Positions 1 to 8,505 are shown, numbered from the stretch's first letter. The stretch: DNA of 64,000 nt from Clostridium omnivorum (GCF_026012015.1 NZ_BRXR01000001.1:3508728-3572727); one strand, 5' to 3'. Program-made: numbers and translations. The notes: generated by a model from the letters alone, not told the origin.

Positions 1-1
1 T

Positions 2-451
2 AAAAAATTTGCACCTCGTGCTAAAGAGGAAGAAGCAGTTGTACCATGTATAATAGAACATAATCAAAAGGCTATTGGATACATTCAATATTTTATTATA
101 GAACCCGGTGGATATGATGTTGGAGATTCCATTAATATGAAAAGCTATAGATTACCATATGGGATGGATTTATTTATTGGTGAAACTGATAATTGGAATA
201 AAGGGATTGGAACTATGATAGTAAGGTCATTGATTTCATATTTATTTAATAACAAAAATGCGGACATTATTTTTATTGATCCACAAACATGGAACAAGCG
301 TGCAATAAGGTGTTATGAAAAAAGTGGATTTATTCCGATGATAGTTATAAAGAATAGAGAAATGCATGACGGAGAATATAGGGACAGTTTTATAATGTCA
401 GTTTCTTATGAAGAATGGAAAACAAATAATGAGCATATCCCATATTTATAG
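2..451 (+). CDS. GNAT acetyltransferase, AAC(6')-like (5' truncated by window edge)
   Basis: The reading frame is open from base 2, so the first ATG at 137 is internal and the gene begins outside the window. The visible 149 residues have the GNAT acetyl-CoA loop (NWNKGIGT, followed by a helix) and the C-terminal NKRAIRCYEKSGF element. The phrase GMDLFIGETDNWNKGIGT resembles the Acetyltransf_8/aminoglycoside 6'-N-acetyltransferase group (DxFIGExxxxGKGxGT), so it probably moves an acetyl group from acetyl-CoA to an amine. Aminoglycoside resistance is possible but cannot be told from other amine substrates here. It stands alone, and the next gene starts 105 bases later with its own ribosome site. 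Confidence 0.75.
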   Translation, partial: KKFAPRAKEEEAVVPCIIEHNQKAIGYIQYFIIEPGGYDVGDSINMKSYRLPYGMDLFIGETDNWNKGIGTMIVRSLISYLFNNKNADIIFIDPQTWNKRAIRCYEKSGFIPMIVIKNREMHDGEYRDSFIMSVSYEEWKTNNEHIPYL

Positions 452-556
452 CTAATTCAGAATATTTTTATATAATGTCACATTGGTAAAAAAATGCGAA
501 ACATAGTTTTATGTTAGTGAGAGTAGTAATAGATAAACGCAGGGGGGATGTACTAA

Positions 557-1153
557 ATGATGGTATTATATATTTTATGTTTAATACTAATATTCTTTAC
601 CATTGAGTATTCTGTACTTTGTAGCAGTTATAAAAAGGCAGCCCATAATAATGGACAAAAAAGAGATGTGATTATTGCACTTGGTTATCCAGCGAAAAAA
701 GATGGAAGTATGTCACCAATTTTGCGGGAACGAATAAAAAAAGCAGCAAAACTATATCACGAAGGAATTGCTGGGGTAATTATTTGCACTGGTGCGGCTG
801 TTGCTAACAACTATGTTGAGGCGGATGTTATGGCACAAGCATTGATAGAATTAGGAGTTCCAGATTGCAGTATAATTCGTGAAAAATTTGCAACGGGTAC
901 ATACGAAAATTTAGTAAATTCAAAGAAAATTATGCAGGATAGAGGACTAAAAACGGCAGTTATTGTTTCCTCACCATGGCATTTAAGAAAAGCCAGTTCG
1001 TATGCGTATAAGATTGAAATTGACCATTTGGTGGAAAACTCTAAATTTCCACATGAATACCTAATAATAGGGGTAGGATTAATATACTTTTATTTATATA
1101 CGCAGATGTTCGTTAACCTTTTGCGTAATCAAAAAGGTAAACAAAAAAGCTAA
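557..1153 (+). CDS. YdcF/SanA-like membrane protein (DUF218)
   Basis: 198 residues starting after AGGGGGG with good spacing. An N-terminal hydrophobic segment (about residues 1-22) is followed by a DUF218 core: DVIIALGYP near residue 37, GVIICTGA near 74, and the conserved SSPWHLRKA motif near 138. A second hydrophobic stretch lies near the C-terminus (about 166-190). DUF218 proteins such as SanA and YdcF are linked to envelope integrity or bind nucleotide-like ligands, and their reaction is not established. Single gene between two GNAT genes, with no operon partner. Family call is confident; function is not. Confidence 0.8.
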   Translation: MMVLYILCLILIFFTIEYSVLCSSYKKAAHNNGQKRDVIIALGYPAKKDGSMSPILRERIKKAAKLYHEGIAGVIICTGAAVANNYVEADVMAQALIELGVPDCSIIREKFATGTYENLVNSKKIMQDRGLKTAVIVSSPWHLRKASSYAYKIEIDHLVENSKFPHEYLIIGVGLIYFYLYTQMFVNLLRNQKGKQKS

Positions 1154-1279
1154 GTTGTCATTTTCTTAATGGTGAAACTATGCTTATATAACGTTTAAAT
1201 AGTAATATTATTAACACTGTATCTGATAAAATATATTGATAGAAATCTTTTGTTTTAAAACAAGTTATGGAGGTGAAAT

Positions 1280-1405
1280 ATGTTTCCATTGGAGGCGCAA
1301 TCTTTACATGAAATAGCGGTTACTCTAAAAGTTGGGTTTAGTTTCATATGTATTTTGCTTTTTTTAATTTTCATTAGATTATGTAAAAACGAAAAAAATA
1401 AATAA
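1280..1405 (+). CDS. Small single-pass membrane peptide (41 aa)
   Basis: Short ORF preceded by an excellent ribosome site (GGAGGTGAAAT, with ATG right after) in the 385-base gap between the YdcF-like gene and the next acetyltransferase. The peptide has a mildly acidic N-terminus (MFPLEAQSLHE), a hydrophobic span at about residues 18-33 (GFSFICILLFLIFI) and a basic tail (RLCKNEKNK), which predicts one membrane helix with the tail in the cytoplasm. I recognise no family. The start signal and topology argue for a real gene, possibly a regulatory or toxin-like small membrane protein. No antitoxin or small RNA was recognised nearby. Confidence 0.5.
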   Translation: MFPLEAQSLHEIAVTLKVGFSFICILLFLIFIRLCKNEKNK

Positions 1406-1537
1406 ACGTGCTGAACTAGCTGCATACAATTTTTTCTTGTGTCGCATGAGTAAATCGGTGCACCATATGAAAGATGTAAGAAGACCAGTAAATATTAATT
1501 TATAGAGTGAGTTTCACGGATAAAGGAGAAGGTAAAA

Positions 1538-2074
1538 ATGAAAGTGGAGACAAACGATTTGATTATCCGCAATTTTGAGTTAAGCGACGAAAATGATTTA
1601 TGTGAATATATGCTGCAGCGTGTTAATGCTGAATTTGAGGCATATCCAGATTTCACTTGTCAAAAGGTGAAAAAAGAGATTGAGTATAGAGCACAAAGCG
1701 ATGAATTCTATGCAATCGAGTTAAAAAAGGAGCATAAGGTTATTGGAAATATTTATCTAGGAAAGAGGAACTTTAATACAAGAGAACTTGGGTATGTATT
1801 GAACGAGAAATATCAGCATAAGGGCTATGGAAGTGATGCCAGCAAAGCGGCGATAGAATATATGTTTAATCAAGGTGTCCATCGAATTTATGCAGAATGC
1901 GCTCCTCAAAACACACCTTCATGGAAGCTAATGGAGAAGATTGGGATGATACGAGAAGCACATTTTAAAAAAAATGTTTCTCTTCATCAAGATGAAAATG
2001 GATACCCTATATATTGGGATACCTATGTATATGCAATATTAAACCCATATCAGGATGCTCATTCTAACCAGTAG
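1538..2074 (+). CDS. GNAT acetyltransferase, RimJ/RimL type
   Basis: 178 residues with start after AAAGGAGAAGG. It has the Acetyltransf_3 pattern: N-terminal LIIRNFELSDENDL, then ELGYVLNEKYQHKGYGSDASKAAIEY (acetyl-CoA loop near residue 85) and the C-terminal NTPSWKLMEKIGM signature. RimJ/RimL-type enzymes acetylate protein N-termini or small amines. Similar stand-alone genes are common in clostridia and mostly lack known substrates. Monocistronic, and the following 165 bases carry no clear terminator. Confidence 0.85.
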   Translation: MKVETNDLIIRNFELSDENDLCEYMLQRVNAEFEAYPDFTCQKVKKEIEYRAQSDEFYAIELKKEHKVIGNIYLGKRNFNTRELGYVLNEKYQHKGYGSDASKAAIEYMFNQGVHRIYAECAPQNTPSWKLMEKIGMIREAHFKKNVSLHQDENGYPIYWDTYVYAILNPYQDAHSNQ

Positions 2075-2238
2075 GTTCCAATTTATTATTGGGACTAGCA
2101 TATTCTTTACTTCACAATTTTCTTATATAATTTAATAATCAAAAAATAATTAATCAAATATCTCAAATAGCTTACAACCAAAACTGGATAAAGACAGTGA
2201 GTTTTAAAGTAAGTAAATTTTTATAAGGAGATACGATT

Positions 2239-3069
2239 ATGTTTAATGAACTTAAAAAATATACAACCAAACCTAAATTATATGCTCCAAGCACGAATAA
2301 ATTTTGGGATGATGAACATATATCTAAAGGTATGTTAGAAGCGCATCTAAATCCAAATTGGGATGCGGCAACTCGAAAGCCTGGATTTCTAGATAAATCA
2401 GTAAATTGGATTTCGAAAATTGCACCATCATCTCAATATAAGCTTTTACTTGATTTAGGTTGTGGCCCTGGATTATATGCTGAGCGGTTTAATAGTTATG
2501 GATATTCTGTTACAGGAGTGGATTTTTCTAAACGCTCTATTGAGTATGCAAAAGAACAAACGTTACTTAATAAAAGCAATATAGTGTACTATTACCAAAA
2601 CTACTTGACAATTGATTATATAGAACAGTTCGATGTAGTAACATTGATATATTGTGATTATGCAGCATTATCTATTACGGATAGGCTAATTTTATTGAAA
2701 AAAGTGTATCAAGCATTAAAGCCAAACGGTAAATTTATCTTTGATGTATTTACACCTCTTATGAGAAAAGATGAAAGTTGTTCATGGCAATACAATGAAA
2801 AGGGTGGATTTTTTAGCGAAAAGCCACATATTTGTTTAGAATCCGTTTATCAATATGATGATGAAGATAATACAGAATTAAGGCAGGTTATTGTGATAAC
2901 CGAAGAAACTGTAAATTGCTATAATATATGGGATCATTTTTTTACTAAGGAAGCACTGTTATCTGAAATTCAAATTGCAGGTTTCAATACATTTGAATTT
3001 TATGGTGATATTGCGGGAAAAGAATTTTCAGATTCAGGAGAAACAATTTGCGGTGTTTTTACAAAGTAG
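2239..3069 (+). CDS. Class I SAM-dependent methyltransferase
   Basis: 276 residues, start after AAGGAGATACG. SAM-binding motif I is LLLDLGCGPGLY at residues 69-80, motif II is VTGVDFSKRSIEYA, and the post-I and motif III segments (FDVVTLIYCDYAAL, YQALKPNGKFIFDVF) follow in order, giving a complete Rossmann methyltransferase fold. The N-terminal ~60 residues (FWDDEHISKGMLEAHLNPNWDAATRK) are typical of a clostridial small-molecule methyltransferase subgroup. The methyl acceptor is unknown. It stands alone, with its own ribosome site and no co-transcribed partner. Confidence 0.85.
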   Translation: MFNELKKYTTKPKLYAPSTNKFWDDEHISKGMLEAHLNPNWDAATRKPGFLDKSVNWISKIAPSSQYKLLLDLGCGPGLYAERFNSYGYSVTGVDFSKRSIEYAKEQTLLNKSNIVYYYQNYLTIDYIEQFDVVTLIYCDYAALSITDRLILLKKVYQALKPNGKFIFDVFTPLMRKDESCSWQYNEKGGFFSEKPHICLESVYQYDDEDNTELRQVIVITEETVNCYNIWDHFFTKEALLSEIQIAGFNTFEFYGDIAGKEFSDSGETICGVFTK

Positions 3070-3181
3070 AAGCTTCGAATAGTATAAGCAAAATCCGCAC
3101 TTGAGTTATGACTCATTCTTATTTTAGAACGACCAATTAGTAAAGCATTGTGTATTTTAAATTATTGGGGGTAAGTTTTTT

Positions 3182-3661
3182 ATGAGATTTAAAAAGTATA
3201 TATCAATTATTTTGATTTCTGTTTTCATTTGCTCATTATCTGGATGTAGTGATAAAAATAAACAAGCATCTATTAATACTGATGTTAATAAAAATATTGA
3301 GGTTACTATAAGCTCTGAAATTAATGAATATAGTCCCTTAATGTCATCTGTACCAGGTATACCTCTCAATATAAAATTTAAAGAAAACACAACAGGTGAA
3401 AATATGAAATTTCATTGGATTACTGAACAAGGAACTTTTTTGAATTGGCAGCAGGATAATGGCAAAATCAGTGTTTTAGGCAAAGATATTAAAATCAATG
3501 ATAAAAAGATATATTGGTCAATAGATCCAAAAGAAAAAATAAATAAATCTTCGTTTAAAATATACCTTAAAGTAGAAAATAAGGATGCTTCAAAGGTAAT
3601 CTATGAAACAAGTATTGAAGTACTGCAAAATAAAGAAGGCACTTTTTCTATAAAGAAGTAA
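3182..3661 (+). CDS. Predicted lipoprotein of unknown function
   Basis: 159 residues. A basic N-terminus (MRFKKY) and hydrophobic signal helix end in the lipobox LSGC, with C22 as the lipidated residue, so the mature protein is tethered to the outer face of the membrane. The rest is a lysine-rich, probably beta-sheet domain with no motif I recognise. It contains TWQTG-like secreted-domain chemistry (KFHWITEQGTFLNWQQ) often seen in extracytoplasmic sensor or binding domains. No operon partner. The lipoprotein call is firm, function unknown. Confidence 0.75.
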   Translation: MRFKKYISIILISVFICSLSGCSDKNKQASINTDVNKNIEVTISSEINEYSPLMSSVPGIPLNIKFKENTTGENMKFHWITEQGTFLNWQQDNGKISVLGKDIKINDKKIYWSIDPKEKINKSSFKIYLKVENKDASKVIYETSIEVLQNKEGTFSIKK

Positions 3662-3793
3662 TTGAGACTATTCCTTGATTCCATAAATCATCTATAGAAT
3701 GTGGACTAACTTGTATTTTTACTGTAAAATGAGACTTTACTATATTGTATTATAAGTTTAGATAATAAAATAATCTCAGTGAGGAGAAAAAAG

Positions 3794-4282
3794 TTGGATA
3801 ATTATTTGATTAGAGAACTTAAAAATAATGAAGCATATATTTTGGAAGATATGTTATATGAGGCTATATTTCAACCTGATAAGTCGAATCCTATATCAAG
3901 GGATGTTATAAATCAGCCTAACTTAAGAGTTTATATTGACAACTGGGGGCAGCTTGATGATTTGTGTATTGTTTCAGAAGTTAATGGTAAAATAGTTGGT
4001 GCTGTTTGGACAAGGATTTTTAACGGAGAAATAAAGGGCTATGGGACTATTGGTAATGAAACACCTGAACTTTCTATAGCTCTGTATAAAGAGAATAGAA
4101 ACAAGGGTATTGGGCGTGAATTAATGAAAAGCATATTAAAAAAACTCAAGGAACATGGCTACCCTAAGGTATCATTAAGTGTTTCAAAAAATAATTATGC
4201 TTTTAGGTTGTACCAAGATTTGGGGTTTGAGGTAATTCAGGAGCGAGAAGATGATTATTTAATGATGTGCAAATTAGATTAA
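3794..4282 (+). CDS. GNAT acetyltransferase
   Basis: 162 residues. I choose TTG at 3794, because GAGGAG at 3781-3786 lies seven bases before it; an upstream GTG at 3779 would overlap that ribosome site. GNAT features: the IVGAVWTRIF strand, ELSIALYKENRNKGIGRELMKSILKKL (acetyl-CoA loop RNKGIG) and the NNYAFRLYQDLGFEVIQE C-terminal element. This is the general RimI-like GNAT layout, substrate unknown. It is followed by a bidirectional terminator shared with the convergent MerR gene. Confidence 0.8.
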   Translation: MDNYLIRELKNNEAYILEDMLYEAIFQPDKSNPISRDVINQPNLRVYIDNWGQLDDLCIVSEVNGKIVGAVWTRIFNGEIKGYGTIGNETPELSIALYKENRNKGIGRELMKSILKKLKEHGYPKVSLSVSKNNYAFRLYQDLGFEVIQEREDDYLMMCKLD

Positions 4283-4345
4283 GACAAAGATTATAAGTAT
4301 ACTCAAAATAAATGTCCTAAACAAGGATATTAATATTTAACGAAA

Positions 4346-4378
4346 AAACACCGCAAAATTCCATATAATGCGGTGTTT
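4346..4378. terminator. Bidirectional terminator
   Basis: Perfect 10-bp stem AAACACCGCA/TGCGGTGTTT with a 13-base loop, between the convergent acetyltransferase and MerR genes. A- and T-rich flanks on both sides allow it to work in both directions. Confidence 0.75.
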
Positions 4379-4398
4379 AAGGTTAGGAGAATAAGCAA

Positions 4399-5556
4399 TT
4401 ACTTATTCTCAGAATAAAATTTTAAAGCTTCTCCAATAAATTTAGATGCACCATTTCCATATTTTTTGTCAGTTACTTTTATCATGGTGGAGTTTGACAA
4501 ATAAAGCTCTGCAGTATACCCCAAATGATTTTCACCAGCATCTACTTTTAAAGCTTCATTCTGCTTTTCTGTCTCACTTGCTATTTCTTCAACGATTTTT
4601 TGAATTTCCTCTGAAGATGGGTCTTTACTTAAATCGGAGGTTAGCTTTTCATATATTGTTTCTATTTTAGGCTTTTTATCTCCTAAATAATTTTTTAGGG
4701 CTTCACCGATAAATTTAGATGCACCATCTCCATATTTCTTATCAACTTCTTCCATCCAATCAGGAAATATCAAATAAGTTTTTACAAAGTAGAACCAATA
4801 GTCATTTCCTAAATCAGTTTTGAATATTTCATAATCCTCTTTAGCCGTATTTGTTATTTCTTCAGCAATTTGTTGAATTTCCTTTGAAGAAGCATCTTTG
4901 TTTAAGTCAGATACAAGCCTTTTGAATAGTTCTTTTAATTTAGGATTTTTATCTTGAAGAAGATCTTTTTTAAATTCATCAATTTGTTCTGCATTAGTTA
5001 TTGCAGCACTATCGAGATTCTTCTTCATAGCTTCAGCATATTTTTCAATACTTCCATATTTCTTTATGGCCATTTTAGCTATCTCATCTTTATTAGCTTT
5101 AAATTTTTCAATGTGTTCATTAAATTTATCTACGCTGCCATAAATCTTAATTACTTTGTCCTCATGTTCTGTTTTAAATTCTTCCAAAGCTTTAAAATAC
5201 GCACTCATATCAAATTCTTTAAAACTCATAGTATTGTCTCCTTTTATTGTTTTATTAATAAGCTCTATAAGCTGGTTCAGTCTGTCGCGCTTTAAAATAA
5301 GCAGTTTTTCCTGCCTTTCTAGTGCTTGCATTTTATCAAAGTATGGGCTCTGCATTATCTCTTTAACATTCTTTAAAGGTATATCAAGTTCTTTAAAAAA
5401 TAAGATTTGCTGCAAGGTTTCAAGGGCTTTATCGTCATAAAGTCTGTATCCTGCCTCTGTTATTTCGCTTGGTTTTAACAATCCTATTTCGTCGTAATAA
5501 TGTAGTGTGCGCACACTTACACCGGTCAGATCTGAAACTTGTTTTACTGTTCTCAT
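4399..5556 (-). CDS. MerR-family regulator, TipAL type, with duplicated effector domain
   Basis: 385 residues. Residues 1-70 are a MerR winged helix (VKQVSDLTGVSVRTLHYYDEIGLLKP, then AGYRLYDD). A coiled segment at about 75-105 is the dimerisation helix, and the remainder resembles the TipAS ligand domain (SFKEFDMSAYFKALEEF). Residues about 204-294 and 295-385 are a tandem repeat: both contain SDLxKDxSSxEIQ near the start and DKKYGxGASKFIGEAL near the end. TipAL, Mta and SkgA relatives bind drugs or peptides and activate promoters with 19-bp spacers. It probably controls itself through the promoter at 5650-5680, and no adjacent efflux gene is present. Normal TipAL proteins are about 250 residues, so this one is extended by the duplication. 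Confidence 0.85.
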   Translation of the reverse strand: MRTVKQVSDLTGVSVRTLHYYDEIGLLKPSEITEAGYRLYDDKALETLQQILFFKELDIPLKNVKEIMQSPYFDKMQALERQEKLLILKRDRLNQLIELINKTIKGDNTMSFKEFDMSAYFKALEEFKTEHEDKVIKIYGSVDKFNEHIEKFKANKDEIAKMAIKKYGSIEKYAEAMKKNLDSAAITNAEQIDEFKKDLLQDKNPKLKELFKRLVSDLNKDASSKEIQQIAEEITNTAKEDYEIFKTDLGNDYWFYFVKTYLIFPDWMEEVDKKYGDGASKFIGEALKNYLGDKKPKIETIYEKLTSDLSKDPSSEEIQKIVEEIASETEKQNEALKVDAGENHLGYTAELYLSNSTMIKVTDKKYGNGASKFIGEALKFYSENK

Positions 5557-5649
5557 TATTGCACCTCAAGGTTTCATTTTAGAGCTAACGCTACTATTTA
5601 ATACTCCAGTGGTTGTGAGTTTTTGTAAGTATAGGTAAGCTCTACATAT

Positions 5650-5680
5650 ATATTGCACTATGACGTGGCGTTAGAGTCAA
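5650..5680 (-). promoter_or_regulatory. MerR-type autoregulatory promoter
   Basis: On the minus strand TTGACT (5675-5680) and CAATAT (5650-5655) are separated by 19 bp, the long spacer diagnostic of MerR-activated promoters. The spacer carries an imperfect dyad ACTCTAACG-CCA-CGTCATAGT (7 of 9 positions symmetric, 5657-5677). It drives the regulator that starts at 5556, leaving a leader of about 90 bases. Confidence 0.65.
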
Positions 5681-5859
5681 CACTTTTTGAAAAAAATTTA
5701 GTAAAATGAAAAAGTAACTTCTTGTTTGCAATACTTAATTCATTTTTCATGATTTTAGACTTGTACCAGATATGTTAATTTTATTAAGATAAGTATGGGT
5801 AATATGAACATTTTGAGAACCCTTCTGCAATTGAAATTTATTTTAGAGAAATCCAAAGA

Positions 5860-6075
5860 ATGAATATTGTTTCTACACCTTCGAATTATTGGTATAGTAT
5901 TTTCGGAGCAACACTTGAATATATGGATGGAATATATTATTGGGCGGATGAAGAAGATTTTAATATTGATAATCCTAATAATGATAGAACAATGTGGATT
6001 TCTGCAAAAGGGATAAAATGGCGTGACAGAAGCGAATTTATGGGTGAAGGACTAAGATATGGTAAAGGAGAATAG
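5860..6075 (+). pseudogene. ORF fragment of unknown function, probably decayed
   Basis: The 71-residue frame starts at an ATG with no ribosome site and stays open upstream to 5803 without another start, suggesting a lost N-terminus. The peptide (YWYSIFGATLEYMDGIYYWADEEDF, then RTMWISAKGIKW) is rich in aromatic and acidic residues and I do not recognise it. It lies directly before remnants of msrA and msrB, so the whole stretch 5803-6260 looks like eroding DNA. The 300 bases between 5557 and 5859 hold only the MerR promoter. Confidence 0.35.
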
Positions 6076-6079
6076 TAAA

Positions 6080-6149
6080 TTTGAAACACTTTTGGATAAG
6101 TTTTGGGCAGGTATAGTCCTAACAAGCTTTAGAAGGCAGTGGAACGATG
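6080..6149 (+). pseudogene. msrA remnant (internal fragment)
   Basis: About 70 bases closely match the middle of the intact msrA gene downstream (7396-7463). Shared strings include ACTTTTGGATAAGTTTTGGG followed by a diverged copy of the TATAGACCCAACCAGCTTTA region. Frame is not maintained and no start exists. It is followed within 20 bases by an msrB remnant, so this is a deleted and mutated copy of the sulfoxide-reductase genes. Confidence 0.7.
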
Positions 6150-6167
6150 AAAAATAAAAATTAAAAA

Positions 6168-6258
6168 AATCCTCAAAGGAAAATTGCTTGAAAAACTCGG
6201 AGCATTATAATATAAAGTAACTCAAGAAAATCGTACTGAAAGGTCATTTACAAGGGTA
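6168..6258 (+). pseudogene. msrB remnant (5' end fragment)
   Basis: About 90 bases align with the 5' part of the intact msrB (about 8520-8608): TCAAAGGAAAATTGCTTGAA versus TCAAAAGAAGAATTACTTGAA, then AAAGTAACTCAAGAAAATCG versus GAAGTAACTCAGGAGAATGC, and CATTTACAAG versus CTTTTACAAG. Stop codons and indels break the frame. With the msrA piece just before it, this marks an ancestral msrA-msrB copy that has lost most of its length. Confidence 0.7.
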
Positions 6259-6337
6259 AGAAAAAGAGGATTATTGTCGGGCGTGTAGAATATAAGTATT
6301 TAATAGTAATTATTATTTATTACAAGGAGGTATCTTT

Positions 6338-6922
6338 ATGAATTCTTTAAAAGGAACAAGAACTGCTGAAAATCTTATGAAAGCTTTTGCTGGAGAGTCT
6401 CAAGCAAGAAATCGCTATACTTATTATGCATCTGTAGCAAAAAAAGAAGGCTATGTACAAATATCCAATCTGTTCATCGAAACTGCTGAAAACGAGAAAG
6501 AACATGCAAAGAGATTTTTTAAGTTTTTAAATGAGAGTTTAAATGGTGAAGCAGTAGAAATAAATGCTACTTATCCTGTTGGACTTGGCGATACAAAAGC
6601 AAATCTACTATCAGCTGCTAATGGCGAAAATGAAGAATGGACAGAACTTTATCCTCAGTTTGCAGATATTGCTGATGAAGAAGGTTTTCCATCTGTAGCA
6701 GTTGCTTTCAGAAGAATAGCTGAGGTTGAAAAGCGTCATGAAGCGAGATACAGAAAACTTTTAGAAAATCTTGAAAATGATAGTGTATTTAAGAAAGATT
6801 CTGTAGTTCTATGGAAGTGCAGCAACTGTGGATATATCTATGAGGGAGAAAGCGCTCCTGAAGCTTGTCCTGCATGTATTCATCCAAAGAGCTACTTTGA
6901 ACTTTTTGTTGAAGCATATTAA
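6338..6922 (+). CDS. rbr: Rubrerythrin
   Basis: 194 residues, start after AAGGAGG. The N-terminal four-helix diiron domain has E20, E53 with H56 (ENEKEH), an acidic pair near E97-E100, and E131 with H134 (EKRH). The C-terminal rubredoxin-like domain binds one iron through C161, C164, C177 and C180 (CSNCGY, CPAC). Rubrerythrin reduces hydrogen peroxide to water using rubredoxin or NADH-derived electrons, and is a main peroxide defence in anaerobes. It sits next to the methionine sulfoxide reductases and has its own terminator. A PerR-box-like stretch (TAATAGTAATTATTA, near 6302-6316) lies just upstream and could mediate peroxide induction, but the match is imperfect. Confidence 0.95.
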   Translation: MNSLKGTRTAENLMKAFAGESQARNRYTYYASVAKKEGYVQISNLFIETAENEKEHAKRFFKFLNESLNGEAVEINATYPVGLGDTKANLLSAANGENEEWTELYPQFADIADEEGFPSVAVAFRRIAEVEKRHEARYRKLLENLENDSVFKKDSVVLWKCSNCGYIYEGESAPEACPACIHPKSYFELFVEAY

Positions 6923-6946
6923 CTAAAAAACTTCTAATTAAAATGA

Positions 6947-6990
6947 ATAAGCCGATTGAGATGTATCTAAGATTATCTCAACCGGCTTAT
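6947..6990 (+). terminator. Rho-independent terminator of rubrerythrin gene
   Basis: A 16-bp stem with one G-T wobble (6947-6962 with 6975-6990, arm ATAAGCCGATTGAGAT) follows the stop codon by 25 bases. The downstream tract (ACTTTTACTAC) is only moderately T-rich. The next 210 bases up to msrA contain no recognisable gene. Confidence 0.7.
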
Positions 6991-7199
6991 ACTTTTACTA
7001 CAGCATGCAGCTTACATCTATCTGCAATGTTAGTAAAATTTAAAAATAATGAATTTATATACTCTTGGAAAGGTGGTTTTCATTACTAATTTTTCCTCGT
7101 ATAGGGATGGTGCAGGAAAAAATACGGATACAAGAAACATGAGATACACAAAATAATATATAGGTTTAGATAAAATTTTTAGAAAAGGAGAAGAAATAT

Positions 7200-7673
7200 A
7201 TGAAGGAAATAGTACTTGCAGGTGGATGCTTTTGGGGAATAGAAGAATACATATCTAGAATACTTGGTGTAAAGGAAACAAAGGTTGGTTATGCTAATGG
7301 ACATAAAGAAAGACCAAGCTATGAGGAAGTGTGCTATAGCAATACCGGTCATGCAGAAGCCTGCTATATAAAATATGATGAAAATGTAATTAGTTTGGAA
7401 GCACTTTTGGATAAGTTTTGGGCAGTTATAGACCCAACCAGCTTTAACAGACAGGGAAATGATATAGGCAGCCAGTATAGAACAGGAATTTATTACATTG
7501 ATCAAAAAGATTTGGGCACTATAAAAGATAGTATGGAAAGAGAACAGGTAAAGCACAATATGAAAATAGTAACAGAGGTTGAACCACTTAAGTGCTTTTA
7601 TGAGGCTGAGGAATATCATCAACGATATCTTAAGAAAAATCCAGGAGGATACTGCCACATACCTTTAGACTAA
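7200..7673 (+). CDS. msrA: Peptide-methionine (S)-S-oxide reductase
   Basis: 157 residues, start after AAAAGGAGAAG. The active site GCFWG is at residues 9-13 with catalytic C10. The conserved VGYANG, the GHAEA segment (variant of GHTEV) and [11 protein letters not shown] are present, and C152 near the C-terminus is a likely resolving cysteine. It reduces the S epimer of methionine sulfoxide in proteins or free methionine, using thioredoxin. It precedes the nitroreductase-msrB pair, which has a separate promoter. Confidence 0.95.
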   Translation: MKEIVLAGGCFWGIEEYISRILGVKETKVGYANGHKERPSYEEVCYSNTGHAEACYIKYDENVISLEALLDKFWAVIDPTSFNRQGNDIGSQYRTGIYYIDQKDLGTIKDSMEREQVKHNMKIVTEVEPLKCFYEAEEYHQRYLKKNPGGYCHIPLD

Positions 7674-7694
7674 AGATTGATTTAATCGAATTAT

Positions 7695-7745
7695 TTGACA
7701 ATTATTTCTTTTGTTGTATAATAATAATTAAGAAATAATTATTAT
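7695..7745 (+). promoter_or_regulatory. Promoter with palindromic operator for nitroreductase-msrB
   Basis: TTGACA (7695-7700) and TATAAT (7717-7722) are 16 bp apart. Overlapping the -10 and start point is a perfect 10-bp inverted repeat, ATAATAATTA-AGAAA-TAATTATTAT (7721-7745). The position is typical for a repressor. The AT-rich sequence is compatible with a PerR- or MarR-like site, but the protein is not identified. Confidence 0.65.
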
Positions 7746-7764
7746 CCATAGGAGATGTTAAAAA

Positions 7765-8505
7765 ATGAATGAAACTATTAAAGTAATACAAAATCATAGA
7801 TCAATAAGAAGTTTTTTAGATAGGGATGTAGAGGATGAGGTTATTGATGAAATATTAAAATCCTCTCAGTCTATGCCAAACTCTATAAATGGGCAGCAGA
7901 CTTCTGTAATTGTAATCAAGAATAAGGAAGCAAAGGCAGAAATTGCACATATGGCTGGAGATCAAAAATGGATTGATGAAGCACCTGTTTTTTTAGTTTT
8001 TGTTGCTGATTTTTATAAAACTAACATTGGAGCAGAAAAAAATAATAATAAGCAAATTATTCATGAGAGCATAGAAGGTACTTTGGCAAGTACTTTTGAT
8101 TCTGGACTTGCAATGGGAGCTGCTATTATAGCTGCAGAGTCTATGGGACTTGGAATTGTACCAATTGGAGGTATTAGAAAAGATCCAAAGGGAATAATAG
8201 ATTTACTTAAACTCCCTAAATATACATATCCTATAGCAGGACTTGCCATGGGGTATCCTAAAGATAATTCAAGAAAAAAACCAAGATTGCCATTTAGTAC
8301 TTTTAAACATGAAGAAAAATACAATACTGAAAATATGAAGGAAACCATAGATAAATATGATGAAACCATGGAAGTTTATTTAAAAGAAATCGGCAGGGAA
8401 AAGGAAGTTAACTGGAGCAGTAATATTTCTGGAATATATAAATATGTGTATTACCCAAAAGTATATCCAACTATGAAAGAACAGGGATTTTATAATGACA
8501 AATAA
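7765..8505 (+). CDS. NADPH-dependent nitro/flavin reductase (NfsA/FRP family)
   Basis: 246 residues, start after TAGGAGATG. The N-terminal [21 protein letters not shown] is the nitroreductase FMN-binding signature. The mid-section [24 protein letters not shown] and the [19 protein letters not shown] segment are typical of the larger NfsA/FRP branch rather than NfsB. These enzymes use FMN to reduce nitro compounds, quinones or flavins with NADPH. It overlaps msrB by 11 bases, so the two are translationally coupled. The pairing suggests the reductase supplies or recycles electrons under oxidative or electrophile stress. Confidence 0.88.
   Translation: MNETIKVIQNHRSIRSFLDRDVEDEVIDEILKSSQSMPNSINGQQTSVIVIKNKEAKAEIAHMAGDQKWIDEAPVFLVFVADFYKTNIGAEKNNNKQIIHESIEGTLASTFDSGLAMGAAIIAAESMGLGIVPIGGIRKDPKGIIDLLKLPKYTYPIAGLAMGYPKDNSRKKPRLPFSTFKHEEKYNTENMKETIDKYDETMEVYLKEIGREKEVNWSSNISGIYKYVYYPKVYPTMKEQGFYNDK

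Noticed and set aside
1-451. Calling an aminoglycoside resistance gene
   Set aside because: The similarity is to the broad AAC(6')-like GNAT class and the N-terminus is outside the window, so no drug specificity can be claimed.
4446-5440. Several plus-strand ORFs across the MerR gene
   Set aside because: They are antisense shadows of a clearly conserved regulator, lack ribosome sites and have low-complexity Phe/Ser/Leu composition.
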